A stretch of DNA of 64,000 bases from Sepiola atlantica (GCA_963556195.1 OY744532.1:102234583-102298582); one strand, 5' to 3'. Positions 10,890-22,080 are shown, counted from the stretch's first letter. Notes: generated by a model not told the origin, from the letters alone. Numbers and translations are program-made.

Positions 10890-11340
10890 AGCTTATCTCC
10901 CCTTTCTTCTCTTCCTCCTCGCTGACCTCCTAAAATGTCCTTCCGTATCAGCTATTGCATCATCTTATTTCTCTTCTCACATTTCTTCTTCGATTATATG
11001 GCAATAAAACTTAACGAATGAAAACTGTGTTATTGAGACATCACACAAGCCGAACAGAACACACTCTTTTGCAATTCAGTTTACGAAGAATTAAGAAAAG
11101 CAGAGCGAGTTCTCTTCTTTTACCCGCTTACCGATGAGGTGTCGGGGTATAAATTATGTAAGGGGAAAATATCCTACTACACACATAAAACAGATCTTGT
11201 TAAACCATATAGAAAAACACATCAGCTCATTTTCTGTTGTATATTCAAACCTGAAGAAATAAATTTATTTATAAAACAATATTTCTTGGAGATAGAGAAA
11301 AATAGGGTATTCTTGTGAATGGTGAAATCGGACCAGTCAG
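10890..11340. other. No feature recognised
   Basis: Mixed sequence without homology to other parts of the window. The open frames are short. Confidence 0.35.
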
Positions 11341-11379
11341 ATATGAAATTCTACTTTTTACAACTTTCTGCTTATCTTT

Positions 11380-12150
11380 ATTCTTCTTTTTTTCTTCTTC
11401 CATTTCTACTTATTATTAATTAATTATTATTCTTATTTTTGTTGGTTTGTTTCAGACTCTGCTTTCTAATCCTCTCTCTCCTTTTCCTCGTTTTATTCTC
11501 GCCATTCTTCATCGTCGTCTTCTTTTTGTTATCCTTGTTCTGCTTCTCCTGTCTCTTCATATTTTCCAGCTACCTGGTCTTTCTTGTTTTTCTTGCACTT
11601 CTTCTATTTTTCCTGTAGATGCATCTTCTTTTTTATCCTCCTTTTCTTATTGTTTTCCTACTTTTAAAAAAATCTTTTGTACACACCTACAACACTTTCT
11701 TTTTCTGCATCCATCTTCTCCTTCTTTTGCATAACACTTGTTCACCTTCTTCTCGTCCTTGTAATTCTTCTCATTATTATTTTAATTCTTCTTTTATAAA
11801 CCACTTAATATTCTTCCTCGTCGCTTCTTCTTCTTCTTCTTCTACATTCTTTTCTTTTGAACTAACCTTTCATTTTTACTTCACCCTTTTCTTTCTTACA
11901 TTTCCAAACCATCTTCTTAATCTTCACCGTGCCTTTCCTTCTTCTTCTTCTTCTTCTTCTTCGTCTTCTTCTTCTTCTTCTTCTTCTTCTGTTTCTCCCT
12001 CCTCCTCCTCCTCCTGCTCCCACTCCTACTACTACTACCGTTCGATTTCCTTTTTCCTACTGCTGCTTCTTCTTATTCTCTCATACTTTTTCTTCACTAT
12101 CCGCTCCTTATCTTTTTCTTTTTCTTATTCTCCCCTTTTATTTTCCTATA

Positions 12151-12193
<43 letters not shown>

Positions 12194-12540
12194 TGTTCTT
12201 TGTTTTCTTCTTCTAATACTGATCCCCGCGCTTTTCGTTAACATTTTACTTTCTCACTCTTCATTTTCTATTTCTTCTCCTCCTTCTTATTCTTACCATC
12301 CCCCTTTTCTCGCTACGCATTTCTTTCCATTCTTTGCCATCCACTATTATTCTTTTACATTTATTTATTTTCTTTTTTCTCACCTGCTTATAATATTCTT
12401 CCCCCTTTCCTTTTCTTACTACTTTTTCTATCAACTTCTCTTCTCCCCAAAATGCTTACTTTTTATTTCCCTCCTATTCTTCATCTTTTTAATTATACTT
12501 CATCATTCGCCCTTCTTCTTCTGATTCGTTAGCTTTAATA
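11380..12540 (+). repeat. Pyrimidine-rich tract with (TTC)n, (CCT)n, (ATC)n
   Basis: About 1.1 kb of TTC/CTT/TCC-rich sequence. (TTC)n blocks lie near 11826-11850 and 11937-11990, (CCT)n near 11996-12015 and (ATC)n at 12152-12191. Long open frames (11619-12524 and overlapping ones) are Ser/Leu/Phe low complexity and arise only from purine depletion. Such a tract can adopt triplex (H-DNA) structure. Confidence 0.85.
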
Positions 12541-13245
12541 TTCTCTTTTGTTTTCCTCTCAATCATCATAGACATCAAGCTCTTTTTGGCATCGACATTT
12601 TCATCCTCATTCATAAACACTTTCCCCTTCTTTTATCATTTTTCTTTTGCACCAGCCACCGCTACTTGCTTTATCAAATAACTTACCAGGAATTACCAAT
12701 CATTCCGACTTCGTAGAAGAAAATATTAATGACATCCACTGAGCTACCCCGAGTGAAAATACATCAAAGACTATGTAACCTATACACTCGGTAAGGTGTC
12801 ATATCTGCACACGTCAGATAATATGTATATTAAAGGAATAATATTATTATATACATGGAGGCTCGAGATCTCAGAGAACATTGTCAGACTATGGGAACGA
12901 ACGTCTGTTCGTGTTAGAAAAAAATAAAAACTATGAAAACGGAAAAAATCTGACACGTACGAGGGCGAAGAAAAGTCATTATTCTAATGTGAATCAATTT
13001 CCAATACCAGCGGGGAATAGCTTACACATGTACCTGTCTTCCAGGGATGTAACTGAGATAAACTTCGATCATTATTTTCATCTGATTCTTATTAGAGAGA
13101 CTCTTAAAATAATTCATGATACATTCAAATACGGAATACATATTTTGGCAATAAATGTATCGGAAATTGACTGTAAAACATACATCTTTGTTCGTAACAA
13201 TAGAGTTAGATATAAAAGGTGTATGTAGTTTGGCTGAAGCATTGT
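12540..13245. other. No feature recognised
   Basis: An open frame of 115 codons (12881-13228, plus) has no recognisable domain and ends at the (TA)n. I do not call it a gene. Confidence 0.35.
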
Positions 13246-13248
<3 letters not shown>

Positions 13249-13316
<68 letters not shown>

Positions 13317-13332
13317 ATATATATATATATAA
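13249..13332. repeat. (TA)n array, ~80 bp
   Basis: Pure TA with one GTGTA interruption. Confidence 0.97.
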
Positions 13333-13341
13333 TGGATGTGA

Positions 13342-13382
13342 ATATGTTATGAGAGCGGACCACCGCTTGAAACGCGTTATAT
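13342..13382 (+). ncRNA. Degenerate hammerhead (family F)
   Basis: Paired parts: stem I ATAT/ATAT, helix II AGCGG/CCGCT with loop ACCA, GAAA, then a palindromic ACGCGT that would form helix III in a dimer, cleavage triplet GTT. The core box reads GTTATGA instead of CTGATGA (two changes), so it is probably inactive. It lies directly beside the (TA)n array, as other pseudo-LTR relics in this window do. Confidence 0.4.
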
Positions 13383-13541
13383 AAACTTATAAAATGATAA
13401 AATAACGAAATAATAAATAAATGTTAAAATATACTTTTTACAAATGTTGGTAGCCTTACTCCTTTACATATATACTTTTATCCTGTTGGAACTGCACTAA
13501 TACTGCACTACCATCTTCTCTCTCTCTCCCACTCTCTCCCT

Positions 13542-13542
<1 letters not shown>

Positions 13543-13591
<49 letters not shown>
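13543..13591. repeat. (TA)n array
   Basis: Preceded by a CT/CCCT-rich run (13516-13542). Confidence 0.97.
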
Positions 13592-13593
<2 letters not shown>

Positions 13594-13689
13594 TTCAAGT
13601 GATAATTACGGTAATAAATATGAGAATGAGAGCTCAATGTAGAAAACATACCAAGAATAAAATATAGAAAGTAAAAATAAACATACACA

Positions 13690-13852
13690 TCGAGTTGTCA
13701 GCACTAAAATTTATTTCGACCTCCTGTCCTCTTCAGAATGCCCCCGAGACTACACACAGTAAATACAATATGTAGTTGTCAAATTAGCATTTTGAAGAGT
13801 CCAGGAGGCCGAAATAAATTATAGTGCTGACAACTACGATGTGTATGTGAAT
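13690..13852. mobile_element. Foldback element with two hammerhead-like arms
   Basis: Arms of about 50 bp in inverted orientation (CGAGTTGTCAGCACTAAAAT on the left; its near inverse ATAGTGCTGACAACTACG on the right) flank about 65 bp. The left arm (13701-13741, minus strand) reads stem I GCATT/AGTGC, CTGAAGA (allowed CTGANGA), helix II GAC/GTC with one bulged G, then GAAA. The right arm (13787-13827, plus) has the same stems but TTGAAGA, a C3 change expected to kill cleavage. Two inverted pseudo-LTRs joined tail to tail would give this. Helix III is weak in both arms. Confidence 0.5.
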
Positions 13853-13860
13853 TTTGTCTT

Positions 13861-13876
13861 GTTATACACACACACC

Positions 13877-13924
<48 letters not shown>
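13861..13924. repeat. (CA)n then (TA)n
   Basis: Compound dinucleotide array just beyond the foldback. Confidence 0.95.
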
Positions 13925-13926
<2 letters not shown>

Positions 13927-13959
13927 AGATAGACAATTCATAGAAGGTAATTAAAAATG

Positions 13960-16200
13960 TGGAAATGTATCGGATAAAAACAAGGCTGACCACAATACTA
14001 GAAGGAAGGAAAAGTGAAAAAGTTTTCTTTAGTGTTGTTTAAACTTATTATTCATTTATCTTATTCATACTTTTTCTGTCTTTCTTTATTTCTATGTAAA
14101 TTTTACTTGTCTTCTGTGTCATTTTGCTCATATGAATAATTAGTTTAAAGCAAACTAAAAAGAACAAGATATTGTAACGTTTACTGTAATCCTATCTTGT
14201 TGTCAGTTCTTGTTGTCTACACCACACATGTTCGCCTTATCATATAACCTTCTATAAATGTTTTATATATAGGGTAAGACACTTTTTTAATTACCCTATC
14301 AGTTTACATTAGCTCTAATGTAAATGAGTTTATGAATACACTTGATTAATTAAAAAATAATGTTAATGGCGGAGACATTTTTCTTTCAAACACGTTTTTT
14401 ATTGACATATATGCCTATATTTAACTATATTTTAAAAATGTCAATATTTTTACGCAAATAATTAAAATAAAAGGCAAAATGGCGGGTGCATAAGCGAAAT
14501 GTTCATGTATTAAAACGTCCCTCACAACACTGTTTGAATAGAGTTTGTTGTTTATTTAAAAAAAACACAAAAGTACACACGTTAAGACAAAGAAATAAAT
14601 CAATAAGTTATGCAAATTAGAAAAACTATTATAACAATGTTATGAAAGAGTTTATAAACGTATATGAATTCATAAAAACAAAAAATAACCAGTCATAAAA
14701 TGACATATATTAAAAAAAGTAATAATCTAGTTATAAAACTGCTATAAAACACATACAGCGTTATGAAACGAAAAGCTACCATATTGGAAAAGTTATAAAA
14801 ATTGTAAATACAATTTTTTACTACTATAAGATGAACATTAAATCGTTATAAAACCTTTTAAAATGTTAGAAAGATTTGTACGAATTTTTTCATAAAATAG
14901 ACGCCAATATATAGAAAACGTTACATTATTATTATATAAATTATTAAAATGTTATATAATTCATGAAACAAAATAATAAAACATCAAAATATGCATTGGA
15001 ATTGTTAATTCATATACGACAAGTGGGGCATGCGTCCACTTAAAATAATAGCTACTTTCATATTGTAATAAACTATTAATCACGCTGAATGCATTTGGAA
15101 AAAACAGCCGGATGATATCCATTCGAGGTATTTGTAAAAATAGCAATGTTTCCTGCTGTGTGAAGAATATTTTTAGTATGCCCGGAAGTTTCCTGTAGCC
15201 CTGCATCTTTCATTCATGCACATAACTATTAATCTTTACGTTTTAAGGAAATAATAATAAATTTAGATATTTGCACAAATTGCTTCATGAGGCAATATAA
15301 AAAGTGCAACGTTATGGGTCAGTAGGCGGATTTTTTAACCTGGATCGACAAGTTTGAAAACTGAATAGAAATAACAAAGAACAAATAATTATTTTGGAAA
15401 TAAATGAACAAAGTGAAAACGGTTCTTGTCCATGGCGTAATTAGGTCGAAGAACACGACAACCAAAAGAATGTTTGCGTCCGAAAAGACAGTGCGCGTGG
15501 AATCGGGTCAGCGGTTGACTTCCGAAGTTAGGTTGAATGACGAAAACAAAAGTTAGTTAATATGTGCACTGTTTATGCCAGACAAATCAGAGAAACTGAC
15601 AGTGAGGTCGACTGCCATAGAAAAAAGGGGATAAGTAAACTGATCAAGTTCGGAAACTTTTGTTTATTTGTGAATGAAATTAACGAAGGAATACACGAAT
15701 TCTGGTGTAACTGAAAATATTAAAACTGTCTGGCTTATTCCTATCATGCAGAGGATGGTAACTTTGCTCCGACAACGAAAAGAAAAAGTTAATTTATTTA
15801 ACTCCTTTAAAATTACCAAGAAAAACAGTTAAACCAGGACCCATCGTGTTACAATAAAAAAAACAATCGTTTATTGTTATACACGTTCATGAAACAATTT
15901 GTAACAGTTTGAGAAATAATAATAAATCAATTCTAAGATAAAACAAAAGTATTTTCTAATTTATATCTGACACCAAAACATCTACATGGGGTATTTTAAG
16001 GAACTAATGCAGTAATTATTTAGAAATAAAATAATATTTAATTTAGAAATTAATAAATAAGATGATTGTCAACTATTATTCATTACTTAATAATTCATGT
16101 CATCAGATGTATAGTGACACTAGAATCATACCCGTTCCAAGACGAGTGAAATTATTTCCCCTGTCCGAACAGTTGTGAATCCACTTTTATCTGCACTTCT
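13960..16200. other. Long AT-rich stretch without recognised features
   Basis: Very low GC (14300-15000 in particular), with many poly-A and TTATAA blocks and only short open frames. No repeat pairs or RNA genes seen. Probably deep intergenic or intronic. Confidence 0.45.
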
Positions 16201-16229
16201 TTTATTTACAACAATGAAAATGAAGATAT

Positions 16230-16518
16230 AATCGCACAAACCATATGTGTAGAATACTTATACGGTGGCTGAGGCACGTTAAGCGCAGCAATGGCTGGAT
16301 TGCTAAAGCCCGCCAGGGAACGTGCCAGCAAGGAAGACCACCTCTGGCAGACCCAAGTTCTTTTGGGATGACGTGATAGGAGAGTCTCTTGGGTGTGGAT
16401 TCCGTCGCGATTTACCAAAGACAAGAATAGAGGGGAAAACTTAGATCAAGACTGGACAATCATGCTCCACTCCCATGAGAGGATTTATTTTGGCCTGATT
16501 AAACAAATAAACCGGTTT

Positions 16519-16579
<61 letters not shown>

Positions 16580-16590
16580 CCTCCTAAAAT
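16230..16590 (+). pseudogene. Non-LTR retrotransposon C-terminal tail and 3' end
   Basis: Plus-strand translation from about 16252 gives RWLRHVKRSNGWIAKARQ, then a GRPPL-like block, and after a frameshift SFGMT/WDDVIGESLG-like residues. This follows the C-terminal pattern of many LINE reverse transcriptases (RWLGHV.R....IAK, G.RGRPR..W.DDV). A short 3' UTR follows, and the copy ends in a pure (ATG)n tail (16519-16579), as in LINE clades that terminate in short tandem repeats. 5'-truncated and frameshifted, so dead. Confidence 0.6.
16519..16580 (+). repeat. (ATG)n tail
   Basis: About 20 uninterrupted ATG repeats ending the LINE 3' region. Confidence 0.97.
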
Positions 16591-16889
16591 ATCTTTGAAA
16601 TACTCTAAGCACTTAAAATTGAAGAACCTGAATTAAATTATATATAATAATTATCGTCAATTTATTTGAAAATCGGTAGTATTTGAATTTTCACAAAGAG
16701 CTTCAACCTTTTCTATGCCCCTTCCAGATTAAACTAGTATAGTCCAGGTGTATTATAAAAATATAATTATCGGTTTATTTACATTAAGGAGGAATCCTGT
16801 ACATACCAATCTATAAACATATGTATATATTCCACCATTTATGAAAAAAAGTTATATAACGTTAGATCTTATGTGCATCAAAATAATAT

Positions 16890-17448
16890 TCTTAGTTAAC
16901 ACACACAACCGGACACATATACACATATACACATATACACATATAGAGGTAATTAAAATGAGCTATTAGACACCGTCCTCAAGTGCCTTTGGTCTCTCTG
17001 TATAAGGGTCTGTTAGGACAACCTGACATGAATATACTTTCCCTTACACGTAAACCCTGACTAAATATTCAAAATATAATAGTATACGAAGCCGAAATAA
17101 ATCTCATCGACACTGGCTTATACGCTGCCTTATACGAGGTATTGTAAACCTTCTCTAAGTTATGTTATCTCACTAAGCTGGATATTACACCAGACTAGAT
17201 AAATTTTTGTTCTGGAATCTGGTAACACCAAGATACCACAAGGAAGATATACTCCAACATAGTTAATCGGTTAATTGAGGAGAAGAAAATAAATGTTCTT
17301 AACTCATTTACTAATTAAACATTTAAGAGCTTAAGGAGAACTTGAATAGCATATTTGAATAGATATGTATCTCATATAGAGATCAAGATTAGCCTCAAGA
17401 AGCAGAATCTTAGTTTCGGAGAACTTCGACTGAAGTAAAAAAAACAAG

Positions 17449-17456
<8 letters not shown>
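16890..17456 (+). repeat. Dispersed repeat R2 (copy 1), ~550 bp
   Basis: Matches 47835-48360 along its length, for example GACATGA-ATA-CT-CC, GTAAACCCTGA(C)(C/T)AAATATTCA, CTGGATA, ACCAGACTAGATAAATT, and the end GA-AACTTCGA-(T)AGAAGTAAAA. Roughly 70-75% identical by eye. Both copies start near CACA/CATATA and end in (TA)n. No coding frame. Identity unknown. Confidence 0.75.

Positions 17457-17520
<64 letters not shown>
17457..17520. repeat. (TA)n array
   Basis: Lies between repeat R2 (left) and repeat R3 (right). Confidence 0.97.
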
Positions 17521-17521
<1 letters not shown>

Positions 17522-17795
17522 ATACCATTATTTATAGAAGCATGTACAAAAAGCAGCTACACTAGCATGTCGATGTTATCGATCATTAGTCATTGGATAC
17601 TTAGATCTTTTCAAGGAGAAAATACTTTCCCCCCTGAAGATCTCTTATTTTCTAATAACTAATAATCGACAACATATACATTTTTGTATAAATAAAAATA
17701 TTAATACGAATAGCTTTATTTACTATTGAGCACTATTATATAATCTCGGTTTAAATTATTTGGAATGTTATACTGTGGATGTGTACTTTACCTGC

Positions 17796-17797
<2 letters not shown>
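17521..17797. repeat. Dispersed foldback repeat R3 (copy 1)
   Basis: Diverged copy of the palindrome at 30871-31240: shared GCATGTCGATGTTATCGATCA (split across arms), ATTGAGCACT, GTTTAAATT and a TACTGTGGATGTGTAC tail. The two arms are inverted but have drifted. A CTGAAGA box lies in the right arm near 17633. Confidence 0.6.

Positions 17798-17854
<57 letters not shown>
17798..17854. repeat. (TA)n array
   Basis: Lies between repeat R3 and the MITE at 17855. Confidence 0.97.
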
Positions 17855-17857
<3 letters not shown>

Positions 17858-18238
17858 GGTGGGCCAAAATAAGGGTCCTATATTTAAATTTGAATAACTT
17901 GAATTTGAATAACTTCCACAAAATAAAAGTTAAACTCACCAAACTTTATGTATGTGTAGACTGACCCTTCCGAGATTTTTTGAAATAAACAAAACAAATT
18001 TTAGCCGAAAAACACTTCTTAAAACTTACAAAAACTAAAGTATTGTTTTTTACACTGTTTTGAGTTTTTTAAGCAAAAATAATGTTTTCTAAATGAGGGT
18101 ACGTTCCTTAGGGCTAATACGGCTCATGCTTGCTTCGGAAGGGGTCCTTTACTTATTCTAAAAAAATTTTTTTTTTAAATCAATAAATAAAAAAGGTATG
18201 AATTTTTAAAAATAGGACCCTTATTTTTGCCCACCCTG
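17855..18238. mobile_element. MITE with TIRs, TA target site
   Basis: CAGGGTGGGCCAAAATAAGG at the left end is matched by the inverse TTATTTTTGCCCACCCTG at the right end (18221-18238), with GGTCCTAT / ATAGGACC continuing the TIR to about 28 bp. The 384-bp element is flanked by TA on both sides, as for Tc1/mariner superfamily insertions. The interior is non-coding and A/T-homopolymer rich. It sits inside a TA microsatellite, which supplies its target. Confidence 0.82.
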
Positions 18239-18295
18239 TATATATATATGAGGGAGGTAAATATGAAAAGTAATTTAGACAAAATGTTAATTTTG

Positions 18296-18455
18296 CATGG
18301 AAATATAGACAAATAAGGTAACATGCTAGTAAAACATAAGCACATCATCGCAACATTTAAGCTTGACCAAAATATTTCGGTCGAAAGGTTAGACTATATT
18401 CGTTTGGTGATGTGATTATTGTTACTAGCATAATACATTGTTTGTCTATATTATT
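18296..18455. mobile_element. Foldback with central hammerhead-like fold
   Basis: Inverted arms of about 47 bp (18300-18347 and 18404-18452; shared ATATAGACAAA ... ATGCTAGTAA). On the minus strand of the centre (18367-18407): stem I CCAAA/TTTGG, helix II GTC/GAC, GAAA and TAT. The core box is damaged (CGAATAT), so it is a relic of family E. Confidence 0.45.
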
Positions 18456-18473
18456 ATAACCAATTTTACACAC

Positions 18474-18482
<9 letters not shown>

Positions 18483-18533
<51 letters not shown>
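18483..18533. repeat. (TA)n array
   Basis: Follows CACACATACATACA. Confidence 0.97.
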
Positions 18534-18939
18534 TCGAGAAATCTAAAGAGAAACACTATTTTATAGATACGTTTTGTAACTATATATTTTGAACAATTGA
18601 ATTTCTTTCCTACCAATGACTGATATTGCAGATAAATTAACATAACCTATGATAAGCAGTTTTGTATATCTCTTGATTTTCATATATTTAGGCAATTTAA
18701 TATTGTTTAATATAAACTATTCTTCACTGGATAGTATATCAGAATTACCAAATGTTTATAAGCGTCGTTCTGAAAATAAATAATATTTCATTATGTCTGG
18801 TCAAAACTAATTTACATGTATTTTGTAGGAGAACGCAGGCATTGATAGCACATGTATTTTTCCAAGCGATACCTAAGCCAAGCATGCGTAATGTACACGC
18901 ATGCCTATGATTTACTTGGATAAGACTGTTTAGACATCG

Positions 18940-19437
18940 GTTAGGTTAAGGTTAGGCTAAGGATTACATTCGAGTTAAGGGTTAGGTTACTGTTAATGTT
19001 AGGTTCACGTTAGCAAAATAAACGCCATCGTAGAATGCATCGCGGAATGGTAGACAACCACCTGTGTGAGTTTATGTGGATGCAAAAATTGTACAGAAAC
19101 AATCTTTAAATGTAAATTAACAATGCCATAAATATATTCTATCGTCTTGAGTAAGTAATGCACTTTGTTTTTTTACCAAACAATTGGGTCAGGTTATGGT
19201 TAGGATAAGGATAAGGTTCAGGTTAATGGTAAGGTTACTGTTAGTGTTAAGTTCACGTTAGCAAAATAAACGCCATCGTAGAACGCATCGCGGAATGGTA
19301 GACAACTACCTGTGTGAGTTTATGCAGATGCAAAAATTGTACAGAAACAATCTTTTAATGTAAATAAACAATGACATAAATAGATTCTATCGTCTTGAGT
19401 AAGTAACACACCTTGTTTTTTTCTACCAAACCCGCAG
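18940..19437 (+). repeat. Tandem duplication, ~250-bp unit x2
   Basis: Unit 1 (about 18942-19188) and unit 2 (about 19191-19435) share AAATAAACGCCATCGTAGAA, GCATCGCGGAATGGTAGACA, CAAAAATTGTACAGAAACAA and ATTCTATCGTCTTGAGTAAG. Each unit opens with GGTTAGG/GGTTAAGG-rich sequence that resembles interstitial telomere-like repeats. No ORF crosses the units. Confidence 0.9.
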
Positions 19438-19469
19438 GTTGACTGTTTCTGGAGTTGCTTTGTTACAGC

Positions 19470-19905
19470 CCATCATAATTTACGTTTGTTTTTTAAACCA
19501 TAATCAACGAAGAGTATTTTCTGTTTTTCTTCTACTGAGACATCGTAACTTTTGCGTTTTTTTAGTACAAGTATTTGTCTCTGTACAAGGAAAAATTGAA
19601 ATGTAGTAGAAATGATATAGTTAATCAAATCATGTCTTCCAAGTATTTCTAGATTAGACTTTCGTCTCATTTGTTTTTACCTACGCTAAAATGATTATGC
19701 ATTATGTTTTTGTTTCATAGTTAATGTACCGCCTAGCGTCCACATTATTTGACCGAACATGACAAAACTTAGTGAGAATATCAGTCACAGTCCGAATTAG
19801 AACTGATTCAATTTGGGAATATCAAGTTCAAATGAAAAAAGTCACGAAACAAAGGTGAAAGTAACACTTTTGACAATAATATCGGTTCTGTTACTCATAG
19901 AGAAG
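19470..19905. other. No feature recognised
   Basis: Unremarkable AT-rich sequence between the tandem duplication and the U2-headed repeat. Confidence 0.35.
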
Positions 19906-19906
19906 T

Positions 19907-19953
19907 GGGCGTCTTGGTCTTTTGGCTAAGATCAAAGTGTAGTATCTGTTCCG
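19907..19953 (+). ncRNA. U2 snRNA 5'-end-like segment
   Basis: CTTTTGGCTAAGATCAAAGT followed by GTAGTATCTGTTC (19918-19950) matches the first ~45 nt of spliceosomal U2 snRNA with one extra A and a few changes upstream. The GTAGTA branch-site recognition element (19938-19943) is present. After nucleotide ~45 the sequence departs from U2 completely, with no Sm site or stem III/IV, so this is not a functional U2 gene. Confidence 0.8.
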
Positions 19954-20245
19954 ATGGACACTGCACCCCATACTGGTGTTGTCTTGGCCTTCGGGTCTTG
20001 ATTTACGCCAGTCAATGGGTCTGTCCTGTGCAGTTTTGGGAAGTCCACCTTCCCAGGCTTTACCTCCCCTCTTTGGGGAGGAGTAAGTTTATTGATTACT
20101 GTCTGAGGCGCCTCTACCGGTGGAATTCCGACGGGGCTGCCCAGACAATTTTTAAACCCCACTTTCCCGACCCTACCTTGGGTCACATCTTACTTGTGGG
20201 AGTTAGATAAAAACTGGCCTTGTGCCTAACTCTTGGAGAGGAGTA
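19907..20245 (+). mobile_element. U2-headed dispersed repeat (SINE-like)
   Basis: The U2-like head (19907-19953) is joined to a body that recurs without the head at 10605-10830: GGACACTGCACC, TTCCCAGGCTTTACCTCCCC, AGTAAGTTTATTGATTACTG, CCTCTACCGGTGGAATTCCGACG. A recurring body fused to an snRNA 5' end suggests a retroposed chimera or an snRNA-headed SINE family. The tail is not a clear poly-A. The open frames here (101 aa plus, 84 aa minus) are incidental. Confidence 0.6.
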
Positions 20246-20249
20246 AATC

Positions 20250-21850
20250 AATACTCATAGAGAATCTGTATTTAACCCATATGAAACCATGAATTATTGG
20301 TGTATATCCCTAACATAAAATAACAACCTATTGTCTATCTCTTGGGGAGGTAAGTAAATAGAGGGGATATTAAATATACGAGTTAGATACCAAGAGGTCG
20401 AAATATTCTGAAATAATGAATCGACACGGTTTATACTTTGGTACCGAAAATGCTATTTATAATTTAAGCGTCGCAGCAAAACAAATTCTTAACGCAAATT
20501 TGAAAAAAAAAACGTTACCTCCCTGATTATTTTAATTAATAATCTTTTTTGGTTCATTGCCACTATGGATTACCTTTTTTGTATTCCAAATCAGACCTAT
20601 CTTGTTGGGCAGGACAATTTTTATTGACTAATGAAGAGACACATAATTTAGGTGGGATAAAGGCGACAGCATTTGTTTGGCCTTTTTTTATATGCTCGCT
20701 TTCTTATAAAATGCTATTCTCATGTTGAATCATACTCAACTGGAATTGAACGTATTACGAAAACCGTCTTGTTCTATACGGCTACTGGAAACATTTCATT
20801 AATAGTTGGTCATTTAATCAAGCCGCAAACACAATTAGTTTTGAAAAATGAATTTCTTATATTACAATTTAATACATGTATTATCATTTATCATTGTCTT
20901 GTGTGCCTTCATCTGAACGCTTTATTTTAGCATTTTCCAATGCTCGGCAAGCAATAGTCAAAATATTCTTATGCCATAATCACTCAACTAAGGCATGACC
21001 GACCGATCGACCAAATGTCAGACAAAGCCTCTTATATCGATGCTTTGACATATCTAAAATACGAAGCGTTCCTTTAATCTGTAAGTTTTACGAAAAAAAT
21101 GCAATTTAAACTGAGTTTTTGTTGATCAGAACAGATAGAACCGTTCTTGTAATGGACTGACAACGTTTCTTATAAGAACGTTCGGACGCCTTTGATGAGA
21201 TATGGAGCAAACCCAATATATAGGTTACCAAACGGAACGTTGATACGATTGACCAGTTTGTATATGAATTATCCAATGCTGACACCAAAAGAATGCAAAG
21301 GTAGATTAAGCAAGACTATGCGGTACATTCTTTTGAAGCTGTTCCAACTTCAGAATGAACCATGATAATTAATATGAGCATCGCTCTGTCCCCATCAAAG
21401 ACCGATACGCTACCACTTTTCTGGGATTTTGCCATCGATACTGATTGACCTATAAAAAAGCGACACTCAGAGGGTAGTTTACGATTTAAACAGTGGTAAT
21501 GCATAGAGTGCATGCGTGAAAAATCAGGAAACTACTCGAAAATCAGATATGTTGCGATAAAAGATTTACCAAAATAATTAATTACTTTATTATAATATAC
21601 CAGAGATCTTAGTGACTTCTCTCTTTATTTTACTCCATAGATTATACAAGTATGGACATTTGTTATTGAATTCAATTATTTTCTATAAAATCGATAAGAT
21701 CACTTTGAGAATTCTTACGTCAGCCGATATTTTTGTAAAGTATCAGTTGAAAAATATCGATCCCGGGATAGGGTGAAATTAAGTGTTGCCTTATGTTTGT
21801 GTCTTCTGACGATGTTTTAAAAAAGATACTAAAAACATATCACTTAATTG
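20250..21850. other. No feature recognised
   Basis: Short open frames only. The minus-strand frames at 21106-21288 and 21316-21513 show no domain I know. Confidence 0.35.
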
Positions 21851-21852
21851 TA

Positions 21853-21853
<1 letters not shown>

Positions 21854-21928
<75 letters not shown>
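21854..21928. repeat. (TA)n array, ~75 bp
   Basis: Pure dinucleotide array. Confidence 0.97.
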
Positions 21929-21930
<2 letters not shown>

Positions 21931-22004
21931 AAGTTTCATTTTATAACGTTCTGTTGATTTCTTTATGATGATGTAGATGTACTATTTAAACAAAATCCGT
22001 TAGA

Positions 22005-22080
22005 CTTACGTGAGATTCGAATTCGGATATGGCGACTGTACAAATCCCGAAGTCAATCATCGCAGCGAACGATCGCGAAA
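22005..22080 (-). repeat. Possible tRNA-derived fragment
   Basis: On the minus strand AATTCGAATCTCAC fits a pol III B box (GGTTCGANTCC) loosely. A box A is not clear. A second, better B-box-like string, GTTCGAATCTCCC, lies on the minus strand near 22331-22343. Both may be SINE remnants. Confidence 0.3.

Noticed and set aside
11447..12524. Long plus-strand open frame of ~300 codons
   Set aside because: Ser/Leu/Phe low complexity from (TTC)n and related pyrimidine repeats. Purine depletion removes stop codons; no domain or codon signal.
18940..19260. Telomeric or subtelomeric array
   Set aside because: GGTTAGG/GGTTAAGG strings are few and irregular and sit at the start of a 250-bp duplicated unit.
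19907..19953. Functional U2 snRNA gene
   Set aside because: Only the first ~45 nt match; the Sm site and 3' stems are missing and the following sequence is a repeat body.
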